The notes beneath the pieces were generated by a model, which worked only from the letters and a program-made list of their open reading frames with translations, did not search any database and was not told the origin of the DNA. 64,000 nucleotides of DNA from Solibacter sp039934035. GTDB taxonomy: Bacteria; Acidobacteriota; Terriglobia; Bryobacterales; Bryobacteraceae. The position numbers and the translations under genes were made by a program. Positions 49,328 through 57,673 of this stretch are shown one piece after another. The DNA lies in the NCBI GenBank assembly GCA_039934035.1, contig JBDTMZ010000156.1, forward strand, positions 62,001 to 126,000, in the 5' to 3' direction. How positions within the stretch are numbered: position 1 is the first letter of the stretch; every line of letters begins with the position of its first letter.

Positions 49328-50676
49328 AAGCGCCGGCAGACTCCGCAAGCGGCTCAGTTATGCCAGTCTCTCTACTACAAGCAAACGACGCCCACGGCAA
49401 AGCGCTATCGCTGAACCTGGACGGTGCCTACTACGGCACGCTGGCGGAGATCGGCGCCGGCCAGGAGGTGGCCCGCTGCTTCCTCAGCGTAGGAGCGGCA
49501 TCGGGAACGGTGGCAAAGACGATCTCGGCGTACGACAAGACGGTCAGCGACGAAATCTATGGCGCCGGCACGCGGTATGTGTCGGAAGGACGGCTTTCGG
49601 CGATGCTCGATCGGGAGTACACGGTGCTGCTCAAGCGGCTTCTTGGGACATACGGGCCGAGCAAGCGCTTCTTCGTTTTTGCGGACACGATCGCCGCCCG
49701 GAACTATCAGGGGACGAACGAGCAGCACGGCTGGCTTGGCATTCGCTTCCAAGTGGAACCAGGGGCGGAACCCAGCCAGATTTTGATTCACATCAACCTG
49801 AGAGATGCGACCGCGCGGCTCCAGCAGGAAGCGGTTGGGATTCTCGGGGTCAACCTGATCTACGCCGCTTTTCACCAGAGGTCTGATGCCGGCACGCTAC
49901 TGGCTGGGCTGTTCGACAAGCTCTCCGTCGAGCGCATCGAGATCGATGTAATCCGGCTCGCCGGCCCGGCATTCGCGGCAGAGGACTCGAATCAGTGGTG
50001 CCTGGAGCTGCTCTCCCAGAAGATGGCTCATGGGATCGTTTTTGGGTGCAGTGGAGACTGCGTGGAACCGTCAGGTGTACTACGCAAACGACCGCTGGTG
50101 GTGATGCGTGGCACATTCGATTCCGACCTGGTGAACACCGGTCTGTTACAGCCCGCGAAACAAAAACTGGTGGCGGAAGGCGCTGCGTTGGAACGCGAGC
50201 CGGTGACGGTGCTCGAACTGACCACCCGGCACGTGAGCCGCGCAGGAAGTCCGAAGGTTGCCGAGATGCTGAGACGCATTCAGGCACTGACTCCGAGTTG
50301 CCCGGTAATCGCCTCAGATTTTCCAGAAACCTATTTACTAAGCCGGTATCTGCGTCGCCACTCGACGGAACCCGTGCGATTTGTCATGAGTATCGCGGCC
50401 GCCGCCAAGATCATGACTGCATCGTTTTACGAGGATTTGCCCGGCAGCTTGCTGGAGGGGCTCGGAAAACTGCTGGGGACCAACGTCAAGCTCTATGTGG
50501 CGGCCATGTCGCGGGAGTCATTTCTGGCGGCTATGGAAGATATGCAGCGACCGGTTGCGATTCGGGAGGGAGCGAAGGAGATGATCGGCTTGGATGACTT
50601 GATCCCGGTGGCACCGGTGAGTCATCTGCTGGAGTATCTGCGCACGTCGGGCCGCATTCTGGCACTTACGGATTGA
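49324..50676 (+). CDS. conserved bacterial protein of unknown function (about 450 residues)
   Basis: 450 residues from ATG 49324, overlapping the cytochrome stop; the ATG at 49360 (MPVSLLQANDAHGKALSLNLDG) is an alternative start and matches the usual N-terminus of this conserved family. Recognisable conserved stretches are YGTLAEIGAGQEVAR, AGTVAKTISAYDKTVSDEIYG, FFVFADTIAARNY, HGWLGIRFQ and QQEAVGILGVNLIYAAF. No signal peptide, membrane helix or named catalytic motif is evident; the family is widespread and, to my knowledge, uncharacterised. The overlap with a quinol-linked cytochrome is a possible functional clue. Confidence 0.8.
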   Translation: MKAPADSASGSVMPVSLLQANDAHGKALSLNLDGAYYGTLAEIGAGQEVARCFLSVGAASGTVAKTISAYDKTVSDEIYGAGTRYVSEGRLSAMLDREYTVLLKRLLGTYGPSKRFFVFADTIAARNYQGTNEQHGWLGIRFQVEPGAEPSQILIHINLRDATARLQQEAVGILGVNLIYAAFHQRSDAGTLLAGLFDKLSVERIEIDVIRLAGPAFAAEDSNQWCLELLSQKMAHGIVFGCSGDCVEPSGVLRKRPLVVMRGTFDSDLVNTGLLQPAKQKLVAEGAALEREPVTVLELTTRHVSRAGSPKVAEMLRRIQALTPSCPVIASDFPETYLLSRYLRRHSTEPVRFVMSIAAAAKIMTASFYEDLPGSLLEGLGKLLGTNVKLYVAAMSRESFLAAMEDMQRPVAIREGAKEMIGLDDLIPVAPVSHLLEYLRTSGRILALTD

Positions 50677-50742
50677 AACTGGGAGATGGCTCCGTCACCG
50701 TCGCGGCTCGGTAAGTGAGTGATCTGGGATTGGCGAAGCCAA

Positions 50743-51396
50743 CTAGTTGAACCGGAGACCAATCGTCACCGGAATGAAGGTGGTGGGGACTCGATTGGTG
50801 AAGGCATAGTGGTAGCGCGCCTCCGTGAAGAACCTCCAACCCGAGTCCGCAAGCCGAACCGTGAAGCCGACGCCGCCGTTCAGACCGACAGCGCTCGCGC
50901 CCCTGGTTGCGACCGTTTCCGAGTAAACGTAGCCCTCGGGCGTGCACGGATAGCCCCACCAGTAGTAGGCGGGAGTGCAGCCGGTGTTGGGTGGCACCGT
51001 GTAGTTCTTATCGATCTGGGTGTAGCGGTAATACCAACCGCCGCCCACGACCCCGTAGACGCCGAACGGCGAGCCCTTAATCCTCTCGATCTGGCGGCGG
51101 AAATTTGCCGTCAGCGAGTAGAGACTGATCTTGCCGCTGGGCGCGTCGGCCGGGTGGGTTGAGAAAATGTCGGTGGGTAGTCCGTTCCACAGGAATTCGC
51201 CGGTGATGGAGTTCTTCTCGTCGATTTTGTAGCCTGCCGCGAGATTGAAGTTCCCGCTGATACCGGTATAGGCGCCGGTGGGATTCAGCGGCGTCGATAC
51301 GCCGCCCCCAAAACCGACGATCAGCTTGTCCTGAGCCTGGAGCGGCATCAGGCAGCACGCGCCCAAGGCTATCGAAACCAGAATCCTCGTTGACAT
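50743..51396 (-). CDS. outer-membrane beta-barrel protein (OmpA/OprF barrel-like)
   Basis: 217 residues from ATG 51394-51396, GGGGGAG as RBS 11 bases upstream. Signal peptide RILVSIALGACCLMPLQAQ. Alternating strands and Gly-rich turns follow (KLIVGFGGGVSTPL; FNLAAGYKIDEKNSI; GVYGVVGGGWYYRYT; VGLNGGVGFTVRLADS), ending with FIPVTIGLRFN, an aromatic-terminated last strand typical of barrels recognised by BamA. Function unknown. It is last in the minus-strand signalling cluster but nearly 300 bases from the kinase. Confidence 0.8.
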   Translation of the reverse strand: MSTRILVSIALGACCLMPLQAQDKLIVGFGGGVSTPLNPTGAYTGISGNFNLAAGYKIDEKNSITGEFLWNGLPTDIFSTHPADAPSGKISLYSLTANFRRQIERIKGSPFGVYGVVGGGWYYRYTQIDKNYTVPPNTGCTPAYYWWGYPCTPEGYVYSETVATRGASAVGLNGGVGFTVRLADSGWRFFTEARYHYAFTNRVPTTFIPVTIGLRFN

Positions 51397-51693
51397 AGAA
51401 AATAATCTCCCCCGTGGGCCACCTGTCCTGCCGATGGCCGGCCAAGGCGACAACTTCCGGCATCGCATGCGACGCCAGCCTAATGATTCCTTTTGGCGCT
51501 TGCGGGATTTGTTTTTGTCGAGAAGGCGCTTGGGCTGAGTGGCCCCGAACCGGCCGCCACCGCCTCGACCCGGAGCGCGGCCTGCGAAGATGTGGACCGG
51601 CGCGGTCAGCGCGAAATCTTCGATCTCATTTTCACTGCCCGCTTGCCCGGTTGGGACCTGGCAGCGATTCCGGCCGGGGCAGCGGCAGCCCGT

Positions 51694-54231
51694 TCATGCC
51701 ACGTGAGGAGTGCGGGCAGCGGCTTCTCCCAGCGAAGCCAACAAATCCGAGAGGTGATAGGGTTTGCGGACAAAGCCGAAGGAATCATAACCAGCCAACG
51801 AGCTCATCAGCGTCTCGTGGCTATATGCCGTCGTGAAGATCACCTTCGCGTCCGGCCGTAGTGCGCGCATATGCAAGAAGAATTCCGGGCCGGACATGCC
51901 GGGAAGGGTCATATCGAGCAGGACCACGTCGATGTCTTTCGTGTGGAGGCGGAACAACTCCAGCGCGGCTTCGCCATCGCCGCTCTCGATCACGGAATAG
52001 CCCTTGCGGCGCAGCATCCTCGCAACGGGCATACGCAGCGACTCCTCGTCCTCGACGAACAACACGGTGGTGTCGGTCCCGTCCGGGCCGCGGTCCAGCG
52101 TCGTTTGACGAGGACGGGCCACCACCGGCGCCGCGTCGGAAAGCATGGGGAGCAGCACCTCGACCAGGGTTCCCTGGCCGGGGGTGCTTTTCACGTTGAC
52201 CGCGCCGCCGTGTCCCCGGACGATTCCCTGAACCGCGGCCAGGCCCAGGCCGCGCCCGGTGAATTTGGTGGTGAAGAAAGGATCGAACATCCTCGCCCGC
52301 ACCTCTTCGGTCATGCCGCAGCCCGTATCGCGGACCTCGAGCCGCAGGTAATTCCCCTCGGCTGAGCCTAGCCCTTTCTCGGCTAAGGCGTCGCCCGAAA
52401 CGCGGCTCTGTGACGCGCTCACCGTAATGAACCCGCCGTCCTCCCCCAGGGCCTCCGAGGCGTTGGTCACCAGGTTCAGCACGACCTGGCGCAACTGCGC
52501 CGCGTTGGCGTGTACCGCCGGAAGATCTTCGGGCAACTGGACGCGCAAAACCGCGCGCTTCGAAATCGACACGCTCAGAAACTGCATCATCTCGCGCACC
52601 AGGGCAGAGGCGTTGACCGTTTCCAACACGGCGCTTTCCTTCCCCGCGTAGGCGAGCAATTCACGCACGATCTCCGCCGCGCGCAGCGAGACTCCGTTAA
52701 TGCGCGCAATTCCCTCGGCGGCCTCCGATCCGGCGGGCAGTAGCGTTAATGCCAGTTCCGCGTCCGCCATGATGCTACCCAGCAGATTATTGAAGTCGTG
52801 GGCGATGCCGCCGGCCAAAACGCCGACGCTCTCCAACTTCTGGCGCGCCAGCGCTGCCTCGTGGGAGCGCTTGATTTCGGTCACGTCGATGCACGTTCCG
52901 ATGTACCCCGCAAATTCTCCGTCCGGTCCGAAACGCGGAACGCCTTCGTCGCGTAACCACCGGTAGGTATCGTCCGCGCTACGCAAGCGATATTCCATCT
53001 GGAACGGCCGGCGTTGGTCGAATGCGGAAACATACGTTGACAGGCATTGCTCCCGGTCCTGCGCATGCAAACCCGCGGTCCACCCGTCGCCCAGTTCCTC
53101 TTCCAGCGTCTTGCCGGTAAACGTCAGCCAGCCCTTATTAAAAAAAGTGCATCGCTTGTCGGGTCCCGCGATCCAGATCAGCACCGGCGCCGTATCCGCC
53201 ATGTTCCGAAAGCGCTCTTCGCTCTCGCGTAGCGCGGCTTCCGCCTGCTTGCGGTCCCGGAAGCGGCGTTCGGATTCGCGCAGTGTGACTTCCGCGCGTT
53301 CACGCTCCCCGACCTCGTGCTTGATCCGGTTTCGCTGACGCCGGATGTGGTTGGCCGCCAGCAGGGCGGCGATCGAAAGACCGACAAAAAACGTGGCCGT
53401 ATAGGAAAGGGTGCGCTGCACCTTGCCCGCGCTCAAGAGGGCGCTGGTGGTCTCCAGGTTTCGGGGCAGATAACGTCCCCAGGGCGTCATGATGCGCATC
53501 AGTTCGCCATGCTTCGCCATTGCGCCGATTTCTTCGCGGAGTTCATCAGCCACGGCTCGCGCAGCGAAAGTTGAGGCCACCGCCATTTCGCCCTGAAGCG
53601 ACGGAATCCAAATCGGCCGCAACGCCTGATTCATACACGTCACGCCATTGAACAAGGTAGAGAGAGCGCTGATTTCGTCCGTGAACATGGCATCGGCTCG
53701 CTCCGCGCAAACGTCTTCGATGGCCTGTTTCGTCGAGGGAACCGCCTTCAACCGGGCGCTTGGCAGAATCTGGTGGAGGAGGCGCGGCACGATGGGCAGG
53801 TCCAGGTGTCCGATAACGGCCGTCGAAAGATCCTCAGGCTGCCAATACGCACTGCCGCCCCGAACGATTAGATAATAGTCGTGTCGAAGATACGGTTCGC
53901 TGAAGTGAAGGAATCGCTTGCGCTCCTCCCTAATGGTGACCAAGGGCCAGAGGTCGACATCCCCCTCCCGCAAGGAGCGTTCCGAGCTCTTCGGGCCGAA
54001 GATCCACTCCAGCCGGATCCCGCGGCGGCGCGCAGCTTCTGCCACCAACTCGACCGCGAAGCCGGTGGCGGCCCCATTCGCACCCCTGGTCTGAAACGGC
54101 GGCGCTTCCTCCCAGCCGATTCGATAGACCTGCGCTCGCCGGTGGGGCGCACCGGGGGCGGTCGCGACATAGATTCCAATCGAGCCGGCAGCAACGAAGG
54201 CCACGAGCCACAGCCAGCTCCGCTTCCTCAT
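51694..54231 (-). CDS. hybrid sensor kinase with SBP_bac_3 and PAS input domains
   Basis: 845 residues from ATG 54229-54231. A signal/anchor helix, then a periplasmic SBP_bac_3 domain (about 40-270: GFAVELVAEAARRRGI; FLHFSEPYLRHDYYLI), a transmembrane helix near 295-315, a PAS domain with PAC (NMADTAPVLIWIAG; GFIGTCIDVTEI-type end), HisKA with AGGIAHDFNNLLGSI (H near 505), HATPase (NLVTNASEAL; DTGCGM; GRGLGLAAVQGI) and a C-terminal receiver (LLDMTLPGMSG). It likely senses a small solute. Downstream of the degenerate receiver gene in transcription order. Confidence 0.9.
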   Translation of the reverse strand: MRKRSWLWLVAFVAAGSIGIYVATAPGAPHRRAQVYRIGWEEAPPFQTRGANGAATGFAVELVAEAARRRGIRLEWIFGPKSSERSLREGDVDLWPLVTIREERKRFLHFSEPYLRHDYYLIVRGGSAYWQPEDLSTAVIGHLDLPIVPRLLHQILPSARLKAVPSTKQAIEDVCAERADAMFTDEISALSTLFNGVTCMNQALRPIWIPSLQGEMAVASTFAARAVADELREEIGAMAKHGELMRIMTPWGRYLPRNLETTSALLSAGKVQRTLSYTATFFVGLSIAALLAANHIRRQRNRIKHEVGERERAEVTLRESERRFRDRKQAEAALRESEERFRNMADTAPVLIWIAGPDKRCTFFNKGWLTFTGKTLEEELGDGWTAGLHAQDREQCLSTYVSAFDQRRPFQMEYRLRSADDTYRWLRDEGVPRFGPDGEFAGYIGTCIDVTEIKRSHEAALARQKLESVGVLAGGIAHDFNNLLGSIMADAELALTLLPAGSEAAEGIARINGVSLRAAEIVRELLAYAGKESAVLETVNASALVREMMQFLSVSISKRAVLRVQLPEDLPAVHANAAQLRQVVLNLVTNASEALGEDGGFITVSASQSRVSGDALAEKGLGSAEGNYLRLEVRDTGCGMTEEVRARMFDPFFTTKFTGRGLGLAAVQGIVRGHGGAVNVKSTPGQGTLVEVLLPMLSDAAPVVARPRQTTLDRGPDGTDTTVLFVEDEESLRMPVARMLRRKGYSVIESGDGEAALELFRLHTKDIDVVLLDMTLPGMSGPEFFLHMRALRPDAKVIFTTAYSHETLMSSLAGYDSFGFVRKPYHLSDLLASLGEAAARTPHVA

Positions 54232-54375
54232 TCCGATATCCCCATGGCATGCTTCGCGATGCACGAATCATACAACTGCACTCACCCGAACGACAGGGCT
54301 CGGAGACTCATTGTAAAGAAGTTCGGTGGCGTGGGCAAGATCGGTGCGGATCGGTGCGGACGAAGGAGGGCCAAA

Positions 54376-54753
54376 CTAGCCGGAAGCCCCGGCGACGATG
54401 CCACTCCGGGGAACCCCTGGCGCGGCAAACATCTCGTCGGCGGCAGCCAGTGCCTGGCCGGCAGTGACGGCGCCTGCTCCGGTTGCGCGGTCATCCTCGG
54501 TGACAAGGAGCACCTGCATGGCTGGCCGGTACAACTGCGCTGTCGAGGCCAAGCTGCGTCCCTCCGGGCTGCCGTCGGCGAGCATCAAGTGTATGGCACG
54601 GGAGTGAAGCCTGACGAAGCCAAGTGCTTTAGCCGTGTCGCAGGCGTCCAGCACGAAGTAGCCCCGGCCTTGAAGATCGCGTATAAGACGCTCTCTTGTG
54701 CCTGGGAGGCGGACTGCCACGAGGATTGTCGGTAGTGAGAAACGTTCAGTCAT
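54376..54753 (-). CDS. degenerate receiver-domain protein
   Basis: 125 residues from ATG 54751-54753 (an ATG at 54822 is an alternative). TILVAVRLPGTRERLIRDLQGRGYFVLDACDTAKAL is the first half of a CheY-like fold, but the usual N-terminal acidic pair is absent, while the phosphoacceptor position is kept in IHLMLADGSPEG. The switch region is LLVTEDD and the usual Lys is not clear. It is probably a pseudo-receiver acting by protein contact. It lies between two kinase genes on the same strand. Confidence 0.65.
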   Translation of the reverse strand: MTERFSLPTILVAVRLPGTRERLIRDLQGRGYFVLDACDTAKALGFVRLHSRAIHLMLADGSPEGRSLASTAQLYRPAMQVLLVTEDDRATGAGAVTAGQALAAADEMFAAPGVPRSGIVAGASG

Positions 54754-55054
54754 CTGATACGGCCTGGTGGGGCGGTGGCGCAGGGCCGCTCCGATTTTCA
54801 CGTTGATGTCGGTCAGTATCATCGCACTCTCGTTCCCCGGGTGGATGCAGCTCAACGGACACGCGATGCAATTTCGCAGCGAATTTAGTGAGGTGGGTTC
54901 TCTCTCCGCGGCCGCGCGTGAAAAACAACACTTGCGCGCACGCGGCCAGCCGAGGGATGGCAGCAACTTCGTCAGCGGCTATGAGCTTTCCGGCGAGGTG
55001 TCGAACTGACTATGTGGCTGAACGGTCCGGAAGAGCAAGCCGCGGCCGGGGGCA

Positions 55055-57673
55055 TCAGCATGCTGCGTTGCCCCTGCCCTTGCCCTTGCAGTTCTCGAGC
55101 GCGTTAAAGATCGCCGTATATGCAAACGTGGCAGCGAGGTGAGCGATGGCGCTCCCCAGGGCCGGATTCTGCTCGGCAATCCGGCGGGCCAGCGCCGCGA
55201 TGCGCTGCCGGTCCAGCGCCACGACGGCGACCTCCAATTCGTCCCGTATGGCCGGCGGCAGTGCCGCCAGATCTTCGCCGCGCAGCGGGCCCGCGCTTTC
55301 GGACGTGACTGCCCCCGGTTCCGGCGCATAAACATAGCGCACGCCGAGATGGCGGGCCATACAATCGAAGATCTCCCTGGGACGGTAGGGTTTTCGGAGA
55401 AAATCGTCGAAACCCGCTACCAGAATTTCCTCCCGTTGGGAGCTGAAGACCGACGCCGTCACCGCGGCAATCTTCACTTCACGCCCGCCTTCCATTTGGC
55501 GAATGTGACTTACCGTCTCCATTCCGCCCATCACCGGCAGGCGCAAATCCATCCAGATAAAATGCGGGCGCCACTCACCAAAGGTATCAAGCGCCTGGCC
55601 GCCGTCCTCCGCGACCCGCACCTGGAAGCCCGCCGTCTCCAGCAACCGCAGCAGCAGCAGCCAGTTCTCCCGTTGGTCTTCGACGATGAGGATCCGGTAC
55701 ACCGGCTGGCCGGGCTCTATGCCGATCACGTGTTCCACAAGGTTGGGCGCAACCTCGCCACCACGGGCCGTCTCGACCGGTATTTCGACGTGAAAACACG
55801 AGCCCCGGCCAGGAACGCTCTCCACGCCAACGCTACCGCCGAGCATCTTCACAAACTGCTGGGTAATCGCCAGACCGAGACCCACGCCCTTGCGCGCGCC
55901 TCCTTTCTCTGCCTGAACGAAGGGTTCGAAGATGCGCTCCTGTTGTTCGGGCGCGATCCCGATCCCGGTGTCCTCCACGTCGAAAATCACCCTCAGTTGC
56001 CCGTCGCGTTCTCCCGGCATGCCGTCCACGCGTAACACCACGCTGCCTTCGTCGGTATACTTCAGCGCATTCCCGATGAGATTGGTAAGTATCTGCCTCA
56101 GCTTGCCGGGGTCCGAACGAACATAGCGGGCCACGCGCGGCGATTTGTCGCAAAGCAGTTCCAGGTTTCTCGCCCGGGCGCGCTCCTGGAGCATGTTCAC
56201 GATATCGTCCAGCAGATTGTGCAGGTCGAACGGAGCAATCTCAAGGATTATCAGGCCGGCCTCGATCTTGGCCATATCCAGCACGTCATCGATCAGGCCG
56301 AGCAGGTTTTCTCCGCTGCGCCCTACGATGGCGAGGTCCTTACGGTGCTGCTCCGGCAGTTCGCGGTCACGCATCACCAGGCGCGAAAATCCGAGGATCG
56401 CGTTCAACGGAGTGCGCAGTTCGTGACTCATGGTGGCCAGAAAGACGCTCTTGGACCGGTTGGCCGCCACCGCCTGATCGCGGGCTTCCACTAACTCCAC
56501 AGTCCGCTCCTGCACCAGGTTCCCCAGGTGCGTCTGGTATCTCTCGATTTCCTGCTGGTTCCGCCGGGAACGATGCTGCGCCACCAGCAGCGCGCCAATC
56601 AGGAACGCCTGCAAGCCGAACAAAACGATGGCGACGACGATGCGCCATTTGTACTGTTCCCACATGCCCGGCGAGCGGAAAAGCAGGACGCGCCCTGGCG
56701 GCAGGCTCTCTTCGCGAATTCCCCAGCGCTGCAACTGTCGCCAGTCGAACTTCGGAACATCCGGCACCGATTCGATGGGAATATCCGAGGGCCGCTGGCC
56801 GTTCAAGAGCCGCATGGTAATGTCAACCAACCTCAGCGCAATGGCCTCGGGAGTCCAGACGTAACCGCCGACGACGCCCAAGCCGAGAGTCCCGGTGGAG
56901 ATGCCGTAAACCGGAGCGTTCGCTTCGGGAATAACTTGCGCGGCAATTTCCTGGGTTTCGATCACCCTGCCACGCGGGCCGGTCGATTGCTGCCAAACGT
57001 ACAGCACCAGGGAATGTCCCGGTAAGTTTTGCACGCGTGTTCGCAGCTCCGCAACGGGCAGGTCGGTAAGATATTCGATGGTGACCCTGCCTTGGAATCT
57101 CCCCAGTTCGTCACGCGCGATTGACTCGACAGCCCGGTCGTGATTGAGGGTTCCGCTGACGACAAACAGGTGTTCCGTCGCCGGGTGCAGCCTCAACGCC
57201 AACTCTATAGTCTTGGCGTGGCCGCGCATGTAAAGGACTCCCGTAGCCGCGGCTTCCGCCATCGCTGCCGCCGACACCGGACGTTCCGTAGCAAAGGCGA
57301 TCGGCGTATCGCGGAATAGTTTCTGCCGGTGCGCCAGCAGGAACGAAAGTGCCTGGCTGGAGCGCGCCACCACGACATCGATCGGGCGGTCCGCGTACTT
57401 CTTCCGCAAGTAGTCGCTTAGAAGCTGCGACTGGTCCTCACCGGGAAACTTGTTGGTTTCGAGATATTCGGAGTAATACTCGACGGCTCCCGGTTTGGCT
57501 GAAGTCAACGCCGCCTGAAACTCCTGGTCGAACCTGATGTTGGACTCGAAAGTCCGGTCGTACCAGTGCATCAGCAGCACGTGCCTGGGCTCCGTGCGCT
57601 GTTGTGCCCATGGCTGAGGCGGCGTGAGTGCCGCAAGCAACGCCAGCCGCGCGAGTTTGGCCCCGACTCCCAT
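55055..57673 (-). CDS. hybrid sensor histidine kinase with ABC-substrate-binding-like sensor
   Basis: 872 residues from ATG 57671-57673, which begins directly after the stop of the TonB receptor gene. A signal peptide, then a periplasmic domain of the ABC_sub_bind type (HVLLMHWYDRTFESNIRFD; VVVARSSQALSFLLAHR), a transmembrane helix (WRIVVAIVLFGLQAFLIGALLVA), HisKA FLATMSHELRTPLN, HATPase (LTNLIGNALKYT; DTGIGI; KGVGLGLAI), a receiver (FIWMDLRLPVMGG) and an all-helical tail. The kinase, receiver and tail are close relatives of the split kinase at 34-38 kb. It probably responds to the substrate imported by the receptor. Confidence 0.92.
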   Translation of the reverse strand: MGVGAKLARLALLAALTPPQPWAQQRTEPRHVLLMHWYDRTFESNIRFDQEFQAALTSAKPGAVEYYSEYLETNKFPGEDQSQLLSDYLRKKYADRPIDVVVARSSQALSFLLAHRQKLFRDTPIAFATERPVSAAAMAEAAATGVLYMRGHAKTIELALRLHPATEHLFVVSGTLNHDRAVESIARDELGRFQGRVTIEYLTDLPVAELRTRVQNLPGHSLVLYVWQQSTGPRGRVIETQEIAAQVIPEANAPVYGISTGTLGLGVVGGYVWTPEAIALRLVDITMRLLNGQRPSDIPIESVPDVPKFDWRQLQRWGIREESLPPGRVLLFRSPGMWEQYKWRIVVAIVLFGLQAFLIGALLVAQHRSRRNQQEIERYQTHLGNLVQERTVELVEARDQAVAANRSKSVFLATMSHELRTPLNAILGFSRLVMRDRELPEQHRKDLAIVGRSGENLLGLIDDVLDMAKIEAGLIILEIAPFDLHNLLDDIVNMLQERARARNLELLCDKSPRVARYVRSDPGKLRQILTNLIGNALKYTDEGSVVLRVDGMPGERDGQLRVIFDVEDTGIGIAPEQQERIFEPFVQAEKGGARKGVGLGLAITQQFVKMLGGSVGVESVPGRGSCFHVEIPVETARGGEVAPNLVEHVIGIEPGQPVYRILIVEDQRENWLLLLRLLETAGFQVRVAEDGGQALDTFGEWRPHFIWMDLRLPVMGGMETVSHIRQMEGGREVKIAAVTASVFSSQREEILVAGFDDFLRKPYRPREIFDCMARHLGVRYVYAPEPGAVTSESAGPLRGEDLAALPPAIRDELEVAVVALDRQRIAALARRIAEQNPALGSAIAHLAATFAYTAIFNALENCKGKGRGNAAC

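Noticed and set aside
51397..51693. Possible gene between the beta-barrel and the PAS hybrid kinase
   Set aside because: Open frames on both strands are short, lack an RBS and show no family pattern; treated as intergenic.
54754..54966. 71-residue N-terminal extension of the pseudo-receiver
   Set aside because: The extension is Cys/Arg-rich and unlike receiver proteins; the CheY-like fold begins right after ATG 54753.
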